Notes under the pieces: generated by a model
Databases searched by the model: none
Told to the model about the DNA's origin: nothing
The model's input: the letters and a program-made list of their open reading frames with translations, nothing else
Made by a program: the position numbers and the translations under genes
Shown here: in pieces, positions 36,159 through 45,082 of the stretch
Layout of the letters: each line of letters opens with the position of its first letter
Numbering within the stretch: the stretch's first letter is position 1
Assembly (NCBI RefSeq): GCF_000565015.1
Contig: NZ_JDFF01000004.1
Span: 57,436-121,435 of the forward strand
Direction: 5' to 3'
Length of the DNA: 64,000 bases
Origin: Porphyromonas catoniae ATCC 51270
GTDB taxonomy: Bacteria > Bacteroidota > Bacteroidia > Bacteroidales > Porphyromonadaceae

Positions 36159-37826
36159 CTACTTCTTCTCTTCCTTGGGGACAACCAAGTGCTCAGCCTC
36201 ACCACTGCGTGCAATGCTCTCGTAGTACTCCTGGCTGTAACCTGGGAAGTTAGGCATGACAATCTGGCCGTATCCATTGGTCTCAAACTGCCCATCCTTC
36301 TCCTTCTTCACATTCCCATCCATGTACTTCACGATGAGGTACTCACCGAGCTGTTTCCAGCGAGCAGTGGTCTCATTGGCCACCTTCGAGCAGACACCTG
36401 TCAGGTAATCCTTCACCTTCGCAGGGTCGTTCTTCATCAGCTCGAGGGCATATTCATCTGTTGCCTTCACTAGTGCATCATAGCTACTCTCGAGTGCGGT
36501 CTGTACAGGACGAATATCCTGCATCATTGGCTCGTAGCGGTGGTAAGCCATGTTGGCAACCCAGTTATGAATCCAGAAAGCCGATGTCCAAGAGAAGTGT
36601 GTCATATCACCGTTCCCTCTGCGGTAGCATTCGGGGACAGAGGTGATGGCACTGTACATAGGCGTTAGGACGGCTGTATTGGCATCATCCACACCGAACC
36701 ACAGGATACCCCCAATCTCATCAGGTAGCCAGTTGCGCATCTGTGCGATGAGGACGAAGCCCGTCTGCTGGGTAGCAATTGCACGCTCATTCACGTACTC
36801 CTTGCCATCGACCTTGAAGGTCATTGGACGCCAGCGATAGGGTACTTTATAAGCACCTGCACCGGGGTCGTTAGTCATTGAGAGTGGTGTACCTTCGTAG
36901 TGATTACGCATGCCTCGGCGTACGTCATCGAGCGTGACCTTACGATCGGGGACAATGTAGAGAGGCATGGGCTCTTCATTGATATCACCCTGGATGTGCT
37001 TCGTGTACTTATCCATACCCTTGTCGAAGGTGCGGAAGAAGCTCCACACACGAGCTTCGCAGGCTCTTAGCCCACTGAACTCATACGGATTGTATGCCTT
37101 CTGGAAGTCAAAGTCCTTATCACTCTTCCCCGTGTACCAGCCGTACTCACGGGCGAGCTTCACGACATCCTTCTCATACATACAGTTCTCCTTGTCACCG
37201 AAGGGTATCTTATGGATACGTGCCTGATTGGCATGCGCACTGATCGCATTATCAGGGATACGGATAGCGACCCATACGGCACCCTTTTTCTTGGGACCTT
37301 TACCAATCATTTCGAGAATCCAGACCTCGTTCTTATCAGCGATTGTAAAGGATTCCCCCGAGCTATAATAGCCGTAGTCACGGACAAGATCCGTCATCGT
37401 GCGGATTGCTTCACGAGCACTCTTCGAGCGTTGCAGAGCGATGTAAATCAGACTTCCGTAGTCCATGATGCCCTTGGGGTCAGAGAGCTCCTTGCGTCCA
37501 CCCCACGTACTCTCGGTGATGGCTACTTGGTGTTCGTTCATGTTCCCGATGACGTTGTAGGTGACGGAGGCCTGAGGGATGAAGCCCAGAGGCTTGCCTG
37601 TGTCCCACTCATGCACCTCGAGCATAAGCCCCTTACCCCACGCCTTGGCTGGGTAATGGACAAGATCGCCATAGAGCGTGTGTGAGTCAGCAGAATAGCT
37701 AATCATCACAGAGCCATCTGCCGAAGCCTTCTTACCCACGATGAGATCGGAGCAAGCCTCGGAGGACTGAGGGAGAAGTAGTGCGCAAGCCAAGGCGCAA
37801 GCTCCGAGGAAAGTGATTTGTTTCAT
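36159..37826 (-). CDS. Secreted C69-family dipeptidase
   Basis: A 555-residue Ntn-hydrolase. Signal peptide removal after SSEA exposes Cys25 (ACSDLIVGKKAS), which acts as the N-terminal nucleophile. The body matches the U34/C69 dipeptidase family: GSVMISYSADSH, YNVIGNMNEHQVAITESTWGG, and MDYGSLIYIALQRSKSAREA. It probably cleaves di- and oligopeptides in the periplasm. The cleavage-site Cys is clearly visible. Natural substrates are unknown. Confidence 0.92.
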   Translation of the reverse strand: MKQITFLGACALACALLLPQSSEACSDLIVGKKASADGSVMISYSADSHTLYGDLVHYPAKAWGKGLMLEVHEWDTGKPLGFIPQASVTYNVIGNMNEHQVAITESTWGGRKELSDPKGIMDYGSLIYIALQRSKSAREAIRTMTDLVRDYGYYSSGESFTIADKNEVWILEMIGKGPKKKGAVWVAIRIPDNAISAHANQARIHKIPFGDKENCMYEKDVVKLAREYGWYTGKSDKDFDFQKAYNPYEFSGLRACEARVWSFFRTFDKGMDKYTKHIQGDINEEPMPLYIVPDRKVTLDDVRRGMRNHYEGTPLSMTNDPGAGAYKVPYRWRPMTFKVDGKEYVNERAIATQQTGFVLIAQMRNWLPDEIGGILWFGVDDANTAVLTPMYSAITSVPECYRRGNGDMTHFSWTSAFWIHNWVANMAYHRYEPMMQDIRPVQTALESSYDALVKATDEYALELMKNDPAKVKDYLTGVCSKVANETTARWKQLGEYLIVKYMDGNVKKEKDGQFETNGYGQIVMPNFPGYSQEYYESIARSGEAEHLVVPKEEKK

Positions 37827-38048
37827 AGATCTATTGTGTTTGTTTGTATTGGGAGTATCCTTTAATTATGTGCCTTAAAGATACAAAAGTTCCCTGCAAC
37901 CCGATGCCTCTCACCTCTAGCTACCAATCCTGCCACTTCTCCGTCCTCTATAAACGCCATGCAACGAAGCAGGTATCCCCCTCCCTAAACACCAACACAA
38001 CCAACTAAAAATCAACACCATAAAAACGAACAAATACCTCCCCTCAAC

Positions 38049-38155
38049 GAGTTACCACAAGTCGCTCTCACGAGTTACCATAACTCGCTACAACGACTTA
38101 CCATAACTCTTGCGAGCGAGTTACCATAACTCTCTGTGACGAGTTATGGTAACTC
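38049..38155. repeat. Family A 23-bp array, 5 units
   Basis: Units start at 38049, 38072, 38095, 38118 and 38141, period 23, with the last unit inverted. It sits in the divergent region C69/GH92, 245 bp upstream of the GH92 promoter. Nothing else gene-like is seen in 37880-38390. Confidence 0.9.
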
Positions 38156-38399
38156 GTCAGCCCCTTGCGCCAAAAGAAGCATAACAAACTATACCACAAC
38201 GAGATACACCCATCTTATCATTGGCCATCACGATGTACTCGTTTAAGCCTTCTTCCCCTTCTCAAACAGACGGGGAATGAGCTAGCAGAAAAGACCTTTC
38301 ATAGTATAGAGGGGCAGAAACAACGCATATTGTAGGAGAGAAGGGGAAAGAACAACGGGAATAAGCGGATAAAGGCATAGACATTTAGTGGCTTTGGTG

Positions 38400-38407
38400 T
38401 ATCTTTG
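38400..38407 (+). promoter_or_regulatory. -7 box of the GH92 promoter
   Basis: TATCTTTG; it overlaps an in-frame ATG at 38405 and so argues for the later start at 38468. Confidence 0.65.
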
Positions 38408-38467
38408 GGATATGAGGGCTGGGCGAAGGTCTTGCCTTCTCCTGGTGTATTAAAGCCCAAAGAAGAA

Positions 38468-40768
38468 ATGCAGATACAAAGGAAGTTACCCAACTGGTGG
38501 AGACAGGCTTGCCTATCGCTCCTCATCCCAACCCTAGCATATAGCTGCCATAGCCCCTTGGCTTCGTCTGAAGAATCCCTTGAGGCCGTGGACTACGTAG
38601 ACACGAAGATGGGGGGAATCAGCCACTTACTGGTTCCAACCTACCCCACCGTGCACCTCCCGAACAGCCTCATGCGGGTACATCCCCAGCGAAGTGACTA
38701 TGCCTCGGAGCAGATCTCTGGTTTACCTCTCATCCTGACGAGCCATAGAGGCGTCTCAGCCTTCTCCCTCAGTCCACGTACAGACGTCACAGATTCCATC
38801 CCCAGCACGACACGCTACAGCTATGACGAGGAGGTTATACGCCCTTATTCATACGATGTATTCCTCGTAGAGCCAGAGGTTAAGGTAAGCTATGCCCCCT
38901 CTGCACAGAGTGCGATTTATACGTTCACCTTCGAGGATGACCGTAAGGGACATTACCTCGTCTTCTCGACAGCCAAGGGGGAGCTACAGGCCTTTGGACG
39001 TACACTCCGTGGCTACCAGGAGCTAGAGGATTCTACCCGTGTGTACCTATACGCCGAGAGCGATGTCACACCACAGAGCTACGGCCTGCGAGATGAGACC
39101 ACGGGACGTGTGTCACTCAATCATCAGGGGGCAGAGGGGAAGACAATCGCCCTTGCCTACTCCGAGCAGGGCGTACGACTACGCTACGGCATCTCCTACA
39201 TCAGCGTGGAGCAAGCAAGGCGCAACGTAGAGCGTGAAATCCAATCCTTTGAAGCCTCACTCATCGCTAAGGCGGGGCGCAACGAATGGATGAAGGCTCT
39301 AAGCAAGATCGAAATAGAAGGCGGAACAAAGGAGGAACGGACGGTCTTCTACACCTCACTCTACAGGGTCTACGAGCGCATGGTCTGTCTCTCAGAGGAG
39401 GGACGCTACTGGAGTGCCTTCGATCGTACTGTGCATGATGATGCTGGAGTACCATTCTACACCGATGACTGGCTATGGGATACTTACCGAGCCACTCACC
39501 CCTTACGCATCCTACTTGACCCACTGAAGGAGCAACAGATGCTGACATCTTACCTACGCATGGCCGAGCAGTCTACCGATGGATGGCTCCCCACCTTCCC
39601 CGAGGTAACAGGTGATACTCATCGCATGAATGGCTCACACACGATTGCAACCTTCGCCGATGCTTATGCTAAGGGAGTAACAGGCTTCAACCTCAGCGCC
39701 GCTTACCAAGCCTCGAAGAAGACCTTAACTGAGAAGTCCTACCTCCCTTGGACACGTATCCCGAAGGGTCCCCTCTCAGAGTATATGGATAAGAATGGTT
39801 ACTTCCCAGCACTGCATCCTGGAGAGGTCGAGCAAGACCCACGAGTGACGAAGTGGGAGAAGCGACAGAGCGTAGCGGTGAGCCTAGCAGCAGCGTACGA
39901 CTACTGGTGTCTATCGCAGCTAGCGAAGTTCTCGGGACACGATGCTGAGGCGGATGGCTACCTCAGACGTTCGTATGACTACCGCAAGCTCTTCAATTAT
40001 GAGACAGGCTTCTTCCATCCCAAAGATGGCCGAGGGCGTTTCATCGAGCCTTTCGACTACGAGCTATCAGGTGGGCTCGGAGCACGTGACTACTACGACG
40101 AAAACAATGCCTATACCTACCGCTGGGACGTACTGCACAACCCTGCAGACCTCATCTACCTCATGGGCGGAAAGGAACGCTTCATCGATTATCTAGACGA
40201 GACGCTGCGTACACCGCTCAGCATGTCAAAATGGGAGTTCTATAGTCACCTACCTGACCAGACAGGAAATGTAGGGCAGTTCACGATGGCCAATGAACCC
40301 AGCCTGCACATCCCCTATCTATACAACTACGCTGGAGCTCCCTGGCGCACGCAGAGGCTCATTCGCAAGCTCATCGACACATGGTTCCGAGCAGACCTAA
40401 TGGGCGTACCTGGGGATGAAGATGGCGGAGGGATGAGTGCCTTTGTGGTATTCTCTATGATGGGGCTTTATCCCATCACACCTGGGCTCCCTGTCTATAA
40501 TATCGGTACACCATTCTTCCCCAAGATGACACTTCACCTAGCCTCTGGACGCACATTCGTCATCGAGGCTGAGGGGGCATCCTCCGTGAACAAATACATC
40601 CAGAGAGCAGAGCTCAATGGCAAGCCCCTTGATCGACCTTGGATCAGGCACAGCGAGCTAGTAGCAGGTGGACGGCTGGTCTTCACCATGGGGTCGCGTC
40701 CAAATAAGAACTGGGGAGCCAAGACTCCTCCACCCTCGGCTGAGCGGATTAACCTAGACAAAGAGTAA
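38468..40768 (+). CDS. GH92 alpha-1,2-mannosidase lipoprotein
   Basis: A 766-residue calcium-dependent exo-mannosidase acting on host high-mannose N-glycans or yeast mannan. A signal peptide with a lipobox (TLAYSC) is followed by the GH92 N-terminal beta-sandwich (VDTKMGGISH, where many members have VDPFIGT) and the alpha/alpha barrel with GDEDGGGMSAFVVFSMMGLYP. The start at 38468 fits the promoter position and gives a proper signal peptide. The DDWLWDTYR and QTGNVGQFTMANEPSLHIPY segments are family landmarks. The helicase gene begins 61 bp downstream. Confidence 0.93.
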   Translation: MQIQRKLPNWWRQACLSLLIPTLAYSCHSPLASSEESLEAVDYVDTKMGGISHLLVPTYPTVHLPNSLMRVHPQRSDYASEQISGLPLILTSHRGVSAFSLSPRTDVTDSIPSTTRYSYDEEVIRPYSYDVFLVEPEVKVSYAPSAQSAIYTFTFEDDRKGHYLVFSTAKGELQAFGRTLRGYQELEDSTRVYLYAESDVTPQSYGLRDETTGRVSLNHQGAEGKTIALAYSEQGVRLRYGISYISVEQARRNVEREIQSFEASLIAKAGRNEWMKALSKIEIEGGTKEERTVFYTSLYRVYERMVCLSEEGRYWSAFDRTVHDDAGVPFYTDDWLWDTYRATHPLRILLDPLKEQQMLTSYLRMAEQSTDGWLPTFPEVTGDTHRMNGSHTIATFADAYAKGVTGFNLSAAYQASKKTLTEKSYLPWTRIPKGPLSEYMDKNGYFPALHPGEVEQDPRVTKWEKRQSVAVSLAAAYDYWCLSQLAKFSGHDAEADGYLRRSYDYRKLFNYETGFFHPKDGRGRFIEPFDYELSGGLGARDYYDENNAYTYRWDVLHNPADLIYLMGGKERFIDYLDETLRTPLSMSKWEFYSHLPDQTGNVGQFTMANEPSLHIPYLYNYAGAPWRTQRLIRKLIDTWFRADLMGVPGDEDGGGMSAFVVFSMMGLYPITPGLPVYNIGTPFFPKMTLHLASGRTFVIEAEGASSVNKYIQRAELNGKPLDRPWIRHSELVAGGRLVFTMGSRPNKNWGAKTPPPSAERINLDKE

Positions 40769-40829
40769 CCCTCCACTCTAAGACACTTTAGCGATACAGA
40801 CCATACCCACTCTAGTAGAGTGTAGACAG

Positions 40830-43115
40830 ATGCAACGACAGCAATTCATACAGGAGTTCATAGCACATACGAGCCGTAATATCTTCCTCACGGGGAAGGC
40901 AGGGACAGGGAAGACTACGCTCCTGCACCACATCCGTACAAGTACGTACAAGAACTGTGTCGTGGCAGCTCCCACAGGAATCGCTGCACTCAATGCCGGA
41001 GGTGTTACCCTGCATTCGCTCCTGCAACTACCCATCGGGGCATACGTACCAGACTCATCCCTTCAGCCGAGTGCCTCCCAAAGTCAGCTCTTCGTGACGC
41101 CGAAGGACTTCCGCCGACACATCCGATTACAGGAGCGCAAGATTCGCCTCCTCAGAGCCATTGAGCTTCTCGTCATCGATGAGGTAAGTATGCTCCGAGC
41201 TGACACGCTTGATCTGGTGGATATGCTTCTGCGGAGTGTGCGACGCAATCCTCTACCTTTCGGTGGCGTGCAGGTGCTTTTTATTGGCGACCTCCTCCAG
41301 CTTCCCCCCGTAGTGAAGCCTCAGGAATGGGCTGTACTCAGCCAGTACTATGCTAGTCCATTCTTCTTCCACGCCCACGTCCTACGGGATCATCCGCCAC
41401 TCTACATCGAGCTAACCCACGTCTATCGTCAGGAGGATAGTGATTTCCTTGGCTTGCTGAATAACCTACGCTACAACAGGGTCACACCCGCTGATCGCGC
41501 TTGGCTAGAGAGTCGAATAGACCCACATTTCGACCCTATACACAACGATGGTTATGTCACCCTAACAACACACAACCAACGTGCAGACGAGATCAACCAA
41601 CGTGCCCTAGATGCCCTGCCAGGTGCACCACAAAACTATCATGCTCGCATCTCGGGGGACTTCCCTGAGCACCTCTACCCCATTGAGCCTATGCTTACCC
41701 TCAAGGTAGGAGCTCGAGTGATGATGATCAAGAACGATCAACAGACACCCAGACGCTTCTACAATGGTATGCTTGGCACCGTGGAGGCTATGGAAGAGAA
41801 GAAGCTCTTCGTACGTCTCGAGGATGGTGAGCTACTTGATGTGCCACTCTACAGCTGGGAGAATGCACGCTATACCCTCAACACTGACACTGGTGAGACA
41901 GAGCCCGATATACAAGGCATCTTCCGCCACTTTCCTCTTAGGCTCGCTTGGGCAATCACCATCCACAAGAGTCAGGGATTGACCTTTGATCGAGCGGCCA
42001 TTGACCTTGAGGCTACCTTTGCCTCAGGGCAAGCCTATGTAGCACTGTCTCGCTTACGTCGCCCTGAGGGGCTTGTCCTGCTCTCTGCTCTCGGAGGGAA
42101 TAGTCTCTCCATTCCACAGACACTCATGGACTACGAGCAGACTCGGGCAAACGATGCTGACCTAGAGCACATCCTCTCGGCAGAGAAGCTCGCCTACTGG
42201 CAGGGGCAGACACTCAATGCTTTCTCATGGTCGGGTGCTGCTGATCTCTGGCGACACCACGCCTACAGCTACCGCATGGAGAGTGAGAGGAGTAAGAAAA
42301 GTGCCTTCGGTGACTGGGCGGCAGAGGCGGCAGCAGAGGTCGATGAGCTACGTGTTGTCGCAGAGAAGTTCATCCTCCAGCTACGCAGCCTTTGGGGACA
42401 AGGAGAGGTTGCTCTTCCCTGCATCACCGATCGCATACAGAGTGCCACACAGTATTTCCTCCCTCGCTGGGAGCAGATACTCGTTGGGCTGATGGACGTA
42501 CAAGTGAAGGTGCGGGGTATGAAAAAGGTCAAGGAATACATAGATGAGCTAGACGCACTACAAGCCATCTCAATCAGCTCCGTGCGCCTCTTACTACGCA
42601 TCCAGGCTTCCATGCAGGCTCTGAGCCAAGGACAATATCCCGACCGAGAGGGCCTCCAACTAGAGGAGCGATTGGAGCAATGGGTTAGGCAAGTTAAGGC
42701 ACAGGTTAAGACGCCCTACATCGTACCCACACCCGAGGAACCTAAGGCAAAGAAAAAAGAGAAAGCTCCTAAGGAAGCGAAGGTAAGCACCCAAGAGCAA
42801 ACGCTCCAGCTTCTCAAGGCTGGTAAGACCATCGCTGAGATAGCAACCGAACGAGGCCTAAAACCCTCCACCATCACGGGGCATATAGCGATGCTGATGG
42901 AGCAAAGGAAGGTAACCGAGCAAGAAGTAGGAATAGATGAAGGGACGATGCAGATGCTCTCCCCGCTCTTCGCTACAATGGATGTAGAGGCTGGACTTCG
43001 AGGAGTGGTGGACGCTACTGAGGGTGTTTACTCCTATGATCTGCTTCGCCTTTATCTCGCAGCCTATCGCCAGCGTCATTCATTGCAGGATAGGGCTCAG
43101 GAAACCTTACTCTAG
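40830..43115 (+). CDS. PIF1-like helicase with C-terminal HTH domain
   Basis: A 761-residue superfamily 1 DNA helicase. It has Walker A GKAGTGKTT (residues 22-30), Walker B VIDEVSM, a QLPPV motif and a C-terminal motif VI region (ASGQAYVALSRLR). Beyond about 440 there is a helical region, a Lys/Pro-rich linker (KAKKKEKAPKE), and a helix-turn-helix of the HTH_40/RQC-like type (AGKTIAEIATERGLKPSTI). It probably resolves DNA structures in repair or replication. The pairing with the mannosidase gene appears incidental. Confidence 0.9.
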   Translation: MQRQQFIQEFIAHTSRNIFLTGKAGTGKTTLLHHIRTSTYKNCVVAAPTGIAALNAGGVTLHSLLQLPIGAYVPDSSLQPSASQSQLFVTPKDFRRHIRLQERKIRLLRAIELLVIDEVSMLRADTLDLVDMLLRSVRRNPLPFGGVQVLFIGDLLQLPPVVKPQEWAVLSQYYASPFFFHAHVLRDHPPLYIELTHVYRQEDSDFLGLLNNLRYNRVTPADRAWLESRIDPHFDPIHNDGYVTLTTHNQRADEINQRALDALPGAPQNYHARISGDFPEHLYPIEPMLTLKVGARVMMIKNDQQTPRRFYNGMLGTVEAMEEKKLFVRLEDGELLDVPLYSWENARYTLNTDTGETEPDIQGIFRHFPLRLAWAITIHKSQGLTFDRAAIDLEATFASGQAYVALSRLRRPEGLVLLSALGGNSLSIPQTLMDYEQTRANDADLEHILSAEKLAYWQGQTLNAFSWSGAADLWRHHAYSYRMESERSKKSAFGDWAAEAAAEVDELRVVAEKFILQLRSLWGQGEVALPCITDRIQSATQYFLPRWEQILVGLMDVQVKVRGMKKVKEYIDELDALQAISISSVRLLLRIQASMQALSQGQYPDREGLQLEERLEQWVRQVKAQVKTPYIVPTPEEPKAKKKEKAPKEAKVSTQEQTLQLLKAGKTIAEIATERGLKPSTITGHIAMLMEQRKVTEQEVGIDEGTMQMLSPLFATMDVEAGLRGVVDATEGVYSYDLLRLYLAAYRQRHSLQDRAQETLL

Positions 43116-43170
43116 ACAAGCTTCTGCAAGAATGCCTTTCCTCTAGAAGAGAGACCTAGCGTAGCATCAA

Positions 43171-43180
43171 CCCCCCCCCC
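43171..43180. repeat. C10 homopolymer between convergent genes
   Basis: Ten consecutive C residues lie in the 69-bp gap between the helicase stop and the mnmD stop. It is outside both coding frames, so slippage would not alter a protein. Confidence 0.95.
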
Positions 43181-43184
43181 TTAC

Positions 43185-43880
43185 TTATCCCCTTACTTTC
43201 ACAGCACGTAGCACCTCACGCTTACCGGGGGGGCCAGGTAGTCGCTCCACTGAGAAGCCTGCATGCTGTAGAGCCCGTCGCACCACTCCCTTGGCACAAT
43301 AGGTGGCTAGTGTTGCCTGACAGTTCATGGCATCGTAGAGCGAAAGGAATAGCCTCTCCTCCCACAGCTCAGGCTGAGCCTCGGGAGAGAATGCATCGTA
43401 GTAGACGACATCAAGAGCTTGGGGAAAGGTGTAGTCAGTGAGGTCTCCCAATACTTTATGCAGAGTAAAGAAGGGAGTAATGCATACATCTTCTCCCCAG
43501 GGGCTTTCATGTAGGCGACGTAGTAGCTCGTCGCTCCCCTTCCCTATAACATCTTCATAGGATAAGTGATGGAAGATTTCCTTAGGTAGGGGGTATTTCT
43601 CTATCGAAGTATAGTGAATAGGGATTTGCTCCTTGTTGGCTATAAGTGCGGTGAGCAGTGCATTGAGCCCTGTGCCCAATCCGACCTCAAAGAGGCGAAG
43701 AGCCTTCCCCTTATCTTGATGCCAAGTTGCCAAACGTCCCTCGAGGGCAAGCCCTGTATAGATATGCCGACTCTCCTGTACCGCCCCATGAGTAGAGTGA
43801 TAATGCTCTCCGAAGCAAGGCGTATAGAGCGTCAGGCTACCATCCTCTGTTGCCTGTAGCTCGGGGTACTGCACCATCAT
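43185..43880 (-). CDS. mnmD: tRNA wobble-uridine methyltransferase MnmD-like
   Basis: A 231-residue SAM-dependent enzyme of the DUF752 family, expected to complete 5-methylaminomethyl-(2-thio)uridine at tRNA position 34. Landmarks are the SAM loop FEVGLGTGLNAL and the motif VVYYDAFSPEAQPELW, then ATYCAKGVVRRAL. The FAD oxidoreductase half (MnmC2) is absent, as in stand-alone MnmD. The ATG at 43880 overlaps the TGA of the preceding methyltransferase gene (translational coupling). A longer upstream extension is unlikely. Confidence 0.88.
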   Translation of the reverse strand: MMVQYPELQATEDGSLTLYTPCFGEHYHSTHGAVQESRHIYTGLALEGRLATWHQDKGKALRLFEVGLGTGLNALLTALIANKEQIPIHYTSIEKYPLPKEIFHHLSYEDVIGKGSDELLRRLHESPWGEDVCITPFFTLHKVLGDLTDYTFPQALDVVYYDAFSPEAQPELWEERLFLSLYDAMNCQATLATYCAKGVVRRALQHAGFSVERLPGPPGKREVLRAVKVRG

Positions 43881-44419
43881 CAAGAGAGGGTATGCAAGAG
43901 GGGACGAGCCATGTGCCAGAGTGCGATGCCTGCTGCTACACTGACATTCAGGGAGTGCTTGGTACCAAACTGTGGAATCTCCAAGCAATGATCCACCTGT
44001 TGCACCACCTCTTCCTTTACGCCGTGTACTTCGTTCCCAAGCACCAGTGCATAGCCTTGGTTTGGCTCGGGGATAAACGTATCCAGCTTCAGACTATCGT
44101 GTACTTGCTCCAGGGCAAGTACTTGGTAGCCCTCAGCACGTAGCTCTTTGACAGCCTCTAGGGATGAGTGGATATATCGCCAGGGGACACTCTCCTCTGC
44201 CCCAAGGGCAGTCTTATGAATATCTGTGTGGGGAGGTGTAGCCGTGATACCACATAGCACTAAAGCCTCAATACGAAAAGCATCAGCCGTGCGAAAGATC
44301 GAACCAATATTATTCATGCTCCTCACATCATCTAGCACGACGACAATTGGGAGCTTGTCACGACGCAGATATTCCTCTGGCGTGAGGCGATCCATCTCCG
44401 TACTCTTCAGCTTCTTCAT
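43880..44419 (-). CDS. SpoU/TrmH-family RNA 2'-O-methyltransferase
   Basis: A 179-residue SPOUT methyltransferase. Motif 1 is DDVRSMNNIGSIFRTADAF, motif 2 is LVLGNEVHGV, and motif 3 is SLNVSVAAGIALW, all intact. The substrate (tRNA or rRNA ribose) cannot be told from the sequence. It is the third gene of DUF3298-rsmG-trmH-mnmD, an operon rich in RNA-modifying enzymes. Confidence 0.9.
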   Translation of the reverse strand: MKKLKSTEMDRLTPEEYLRRDKLPIVVVLDDVRSMNNIGSIFRTADAFRIEALVLCGITATPPHTDIHKTALGAEESVPWRYIHSSLEAVKELRAEGYQVLALEQVHDSLKLDTFIPEPNQGYALVLGNEVHGVKEEVVQQVDHCLEIPQFGTKHSLNVSVAAGIALWHMARPLLHTLS

Positions 44420-44453
44420 GGATAAGATACGTGGGGCCGTTGCTCCTCAAGGC

Positions 44454-45074
44454 TTAGAAGGGCAGGTAAACGACCTTCTTCGTCTTAAAATATTCTTCAT
44501 CGAAGGTAGGGTAAAGCTCCTGCACCTCGACAATGCGCTTGAAGGGGCGTAGCTCAGCTTGTAGCTCACCGCCCTTGAGGCAAATCAACCCATTGGGCAT
44601 GCCATTACGCTGTGTGCCATGAACGAGTTGCTTCGTAAAGCCCACGAGCTCTTGTAGCTGCATCACTGCACGGCTAACAACGAAGTCAAACTGCTCCTTG
44701 ATCTCTTCGCCTCGACCATGTAGCACCCGTACGTTCTTCAGTCCAAGACTCTCAGCCACTGCCCCTGCGACCTTAACCTTCTTGCCAATACTATCCACTA
44801 GCAAAAACTCACACTCAGGGAAGAGTATAGCCAAAGGGACACCAGGGAAACCTCCCCCAGTGCCGAAGTCGAGGATCTTCGTCCCGGGCTTGAAGCGTAT
44901 CATCTGAGCGATACCGAGCGAGTGAAGCACATGATGCTCGTAGAGGGCATCGATGTCCTTACGAGAGATTACGTTAATCTTAGCATTCCAGTCCCGATAG
45001 AGGGGATCAAGCTCGGCAAACTGGCTCCTCTGCTCCTCAGTGAGGTGAGGGAAGTATTTTGTGATAAGATCCAT
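44454..45074 (-). CDS. rsmG: 16S rRNA m7G527 methyltransferase
   Basis: A 206-residue GidB protein that methylates G527 of 16S rRNA; its loss gives low-level streptomycin resistance in other bacteria. The SAM-binding motif is LDFGTGGGFPGVPLAILFP and the sequence is typical throughout. It starts 8 bp after the DUF3298 gene. Confidence 0.95.
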   Translation of the reverse strand: MDLITKYFPHLTEEQRSQFAELDPLYRDWNAKINVISRKDIDALYEHHVLHSLGIAQMIRFKPGTKILDFGTGGGFPGVPLAILFPECEFLLVDSIGKKVKVAGAVAESLGLKNVRVLHGRGEEIKEQFDFVVSRAVMQLQELVGFTKQLVHGTQRNGMPNGLICLKGGELQAELRPFKRIVEVQELYPTFDEEYFKTKKVVYLPF

Positions 45075-45082
45075 GCAGCGAG

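Noticed and set aside
43881..43988. N-terminal extension of mnmD
   Set aside because: It would overlap the trmH gene by over 100 bp; the ATG overlapping the trmH stop is the coupled start.
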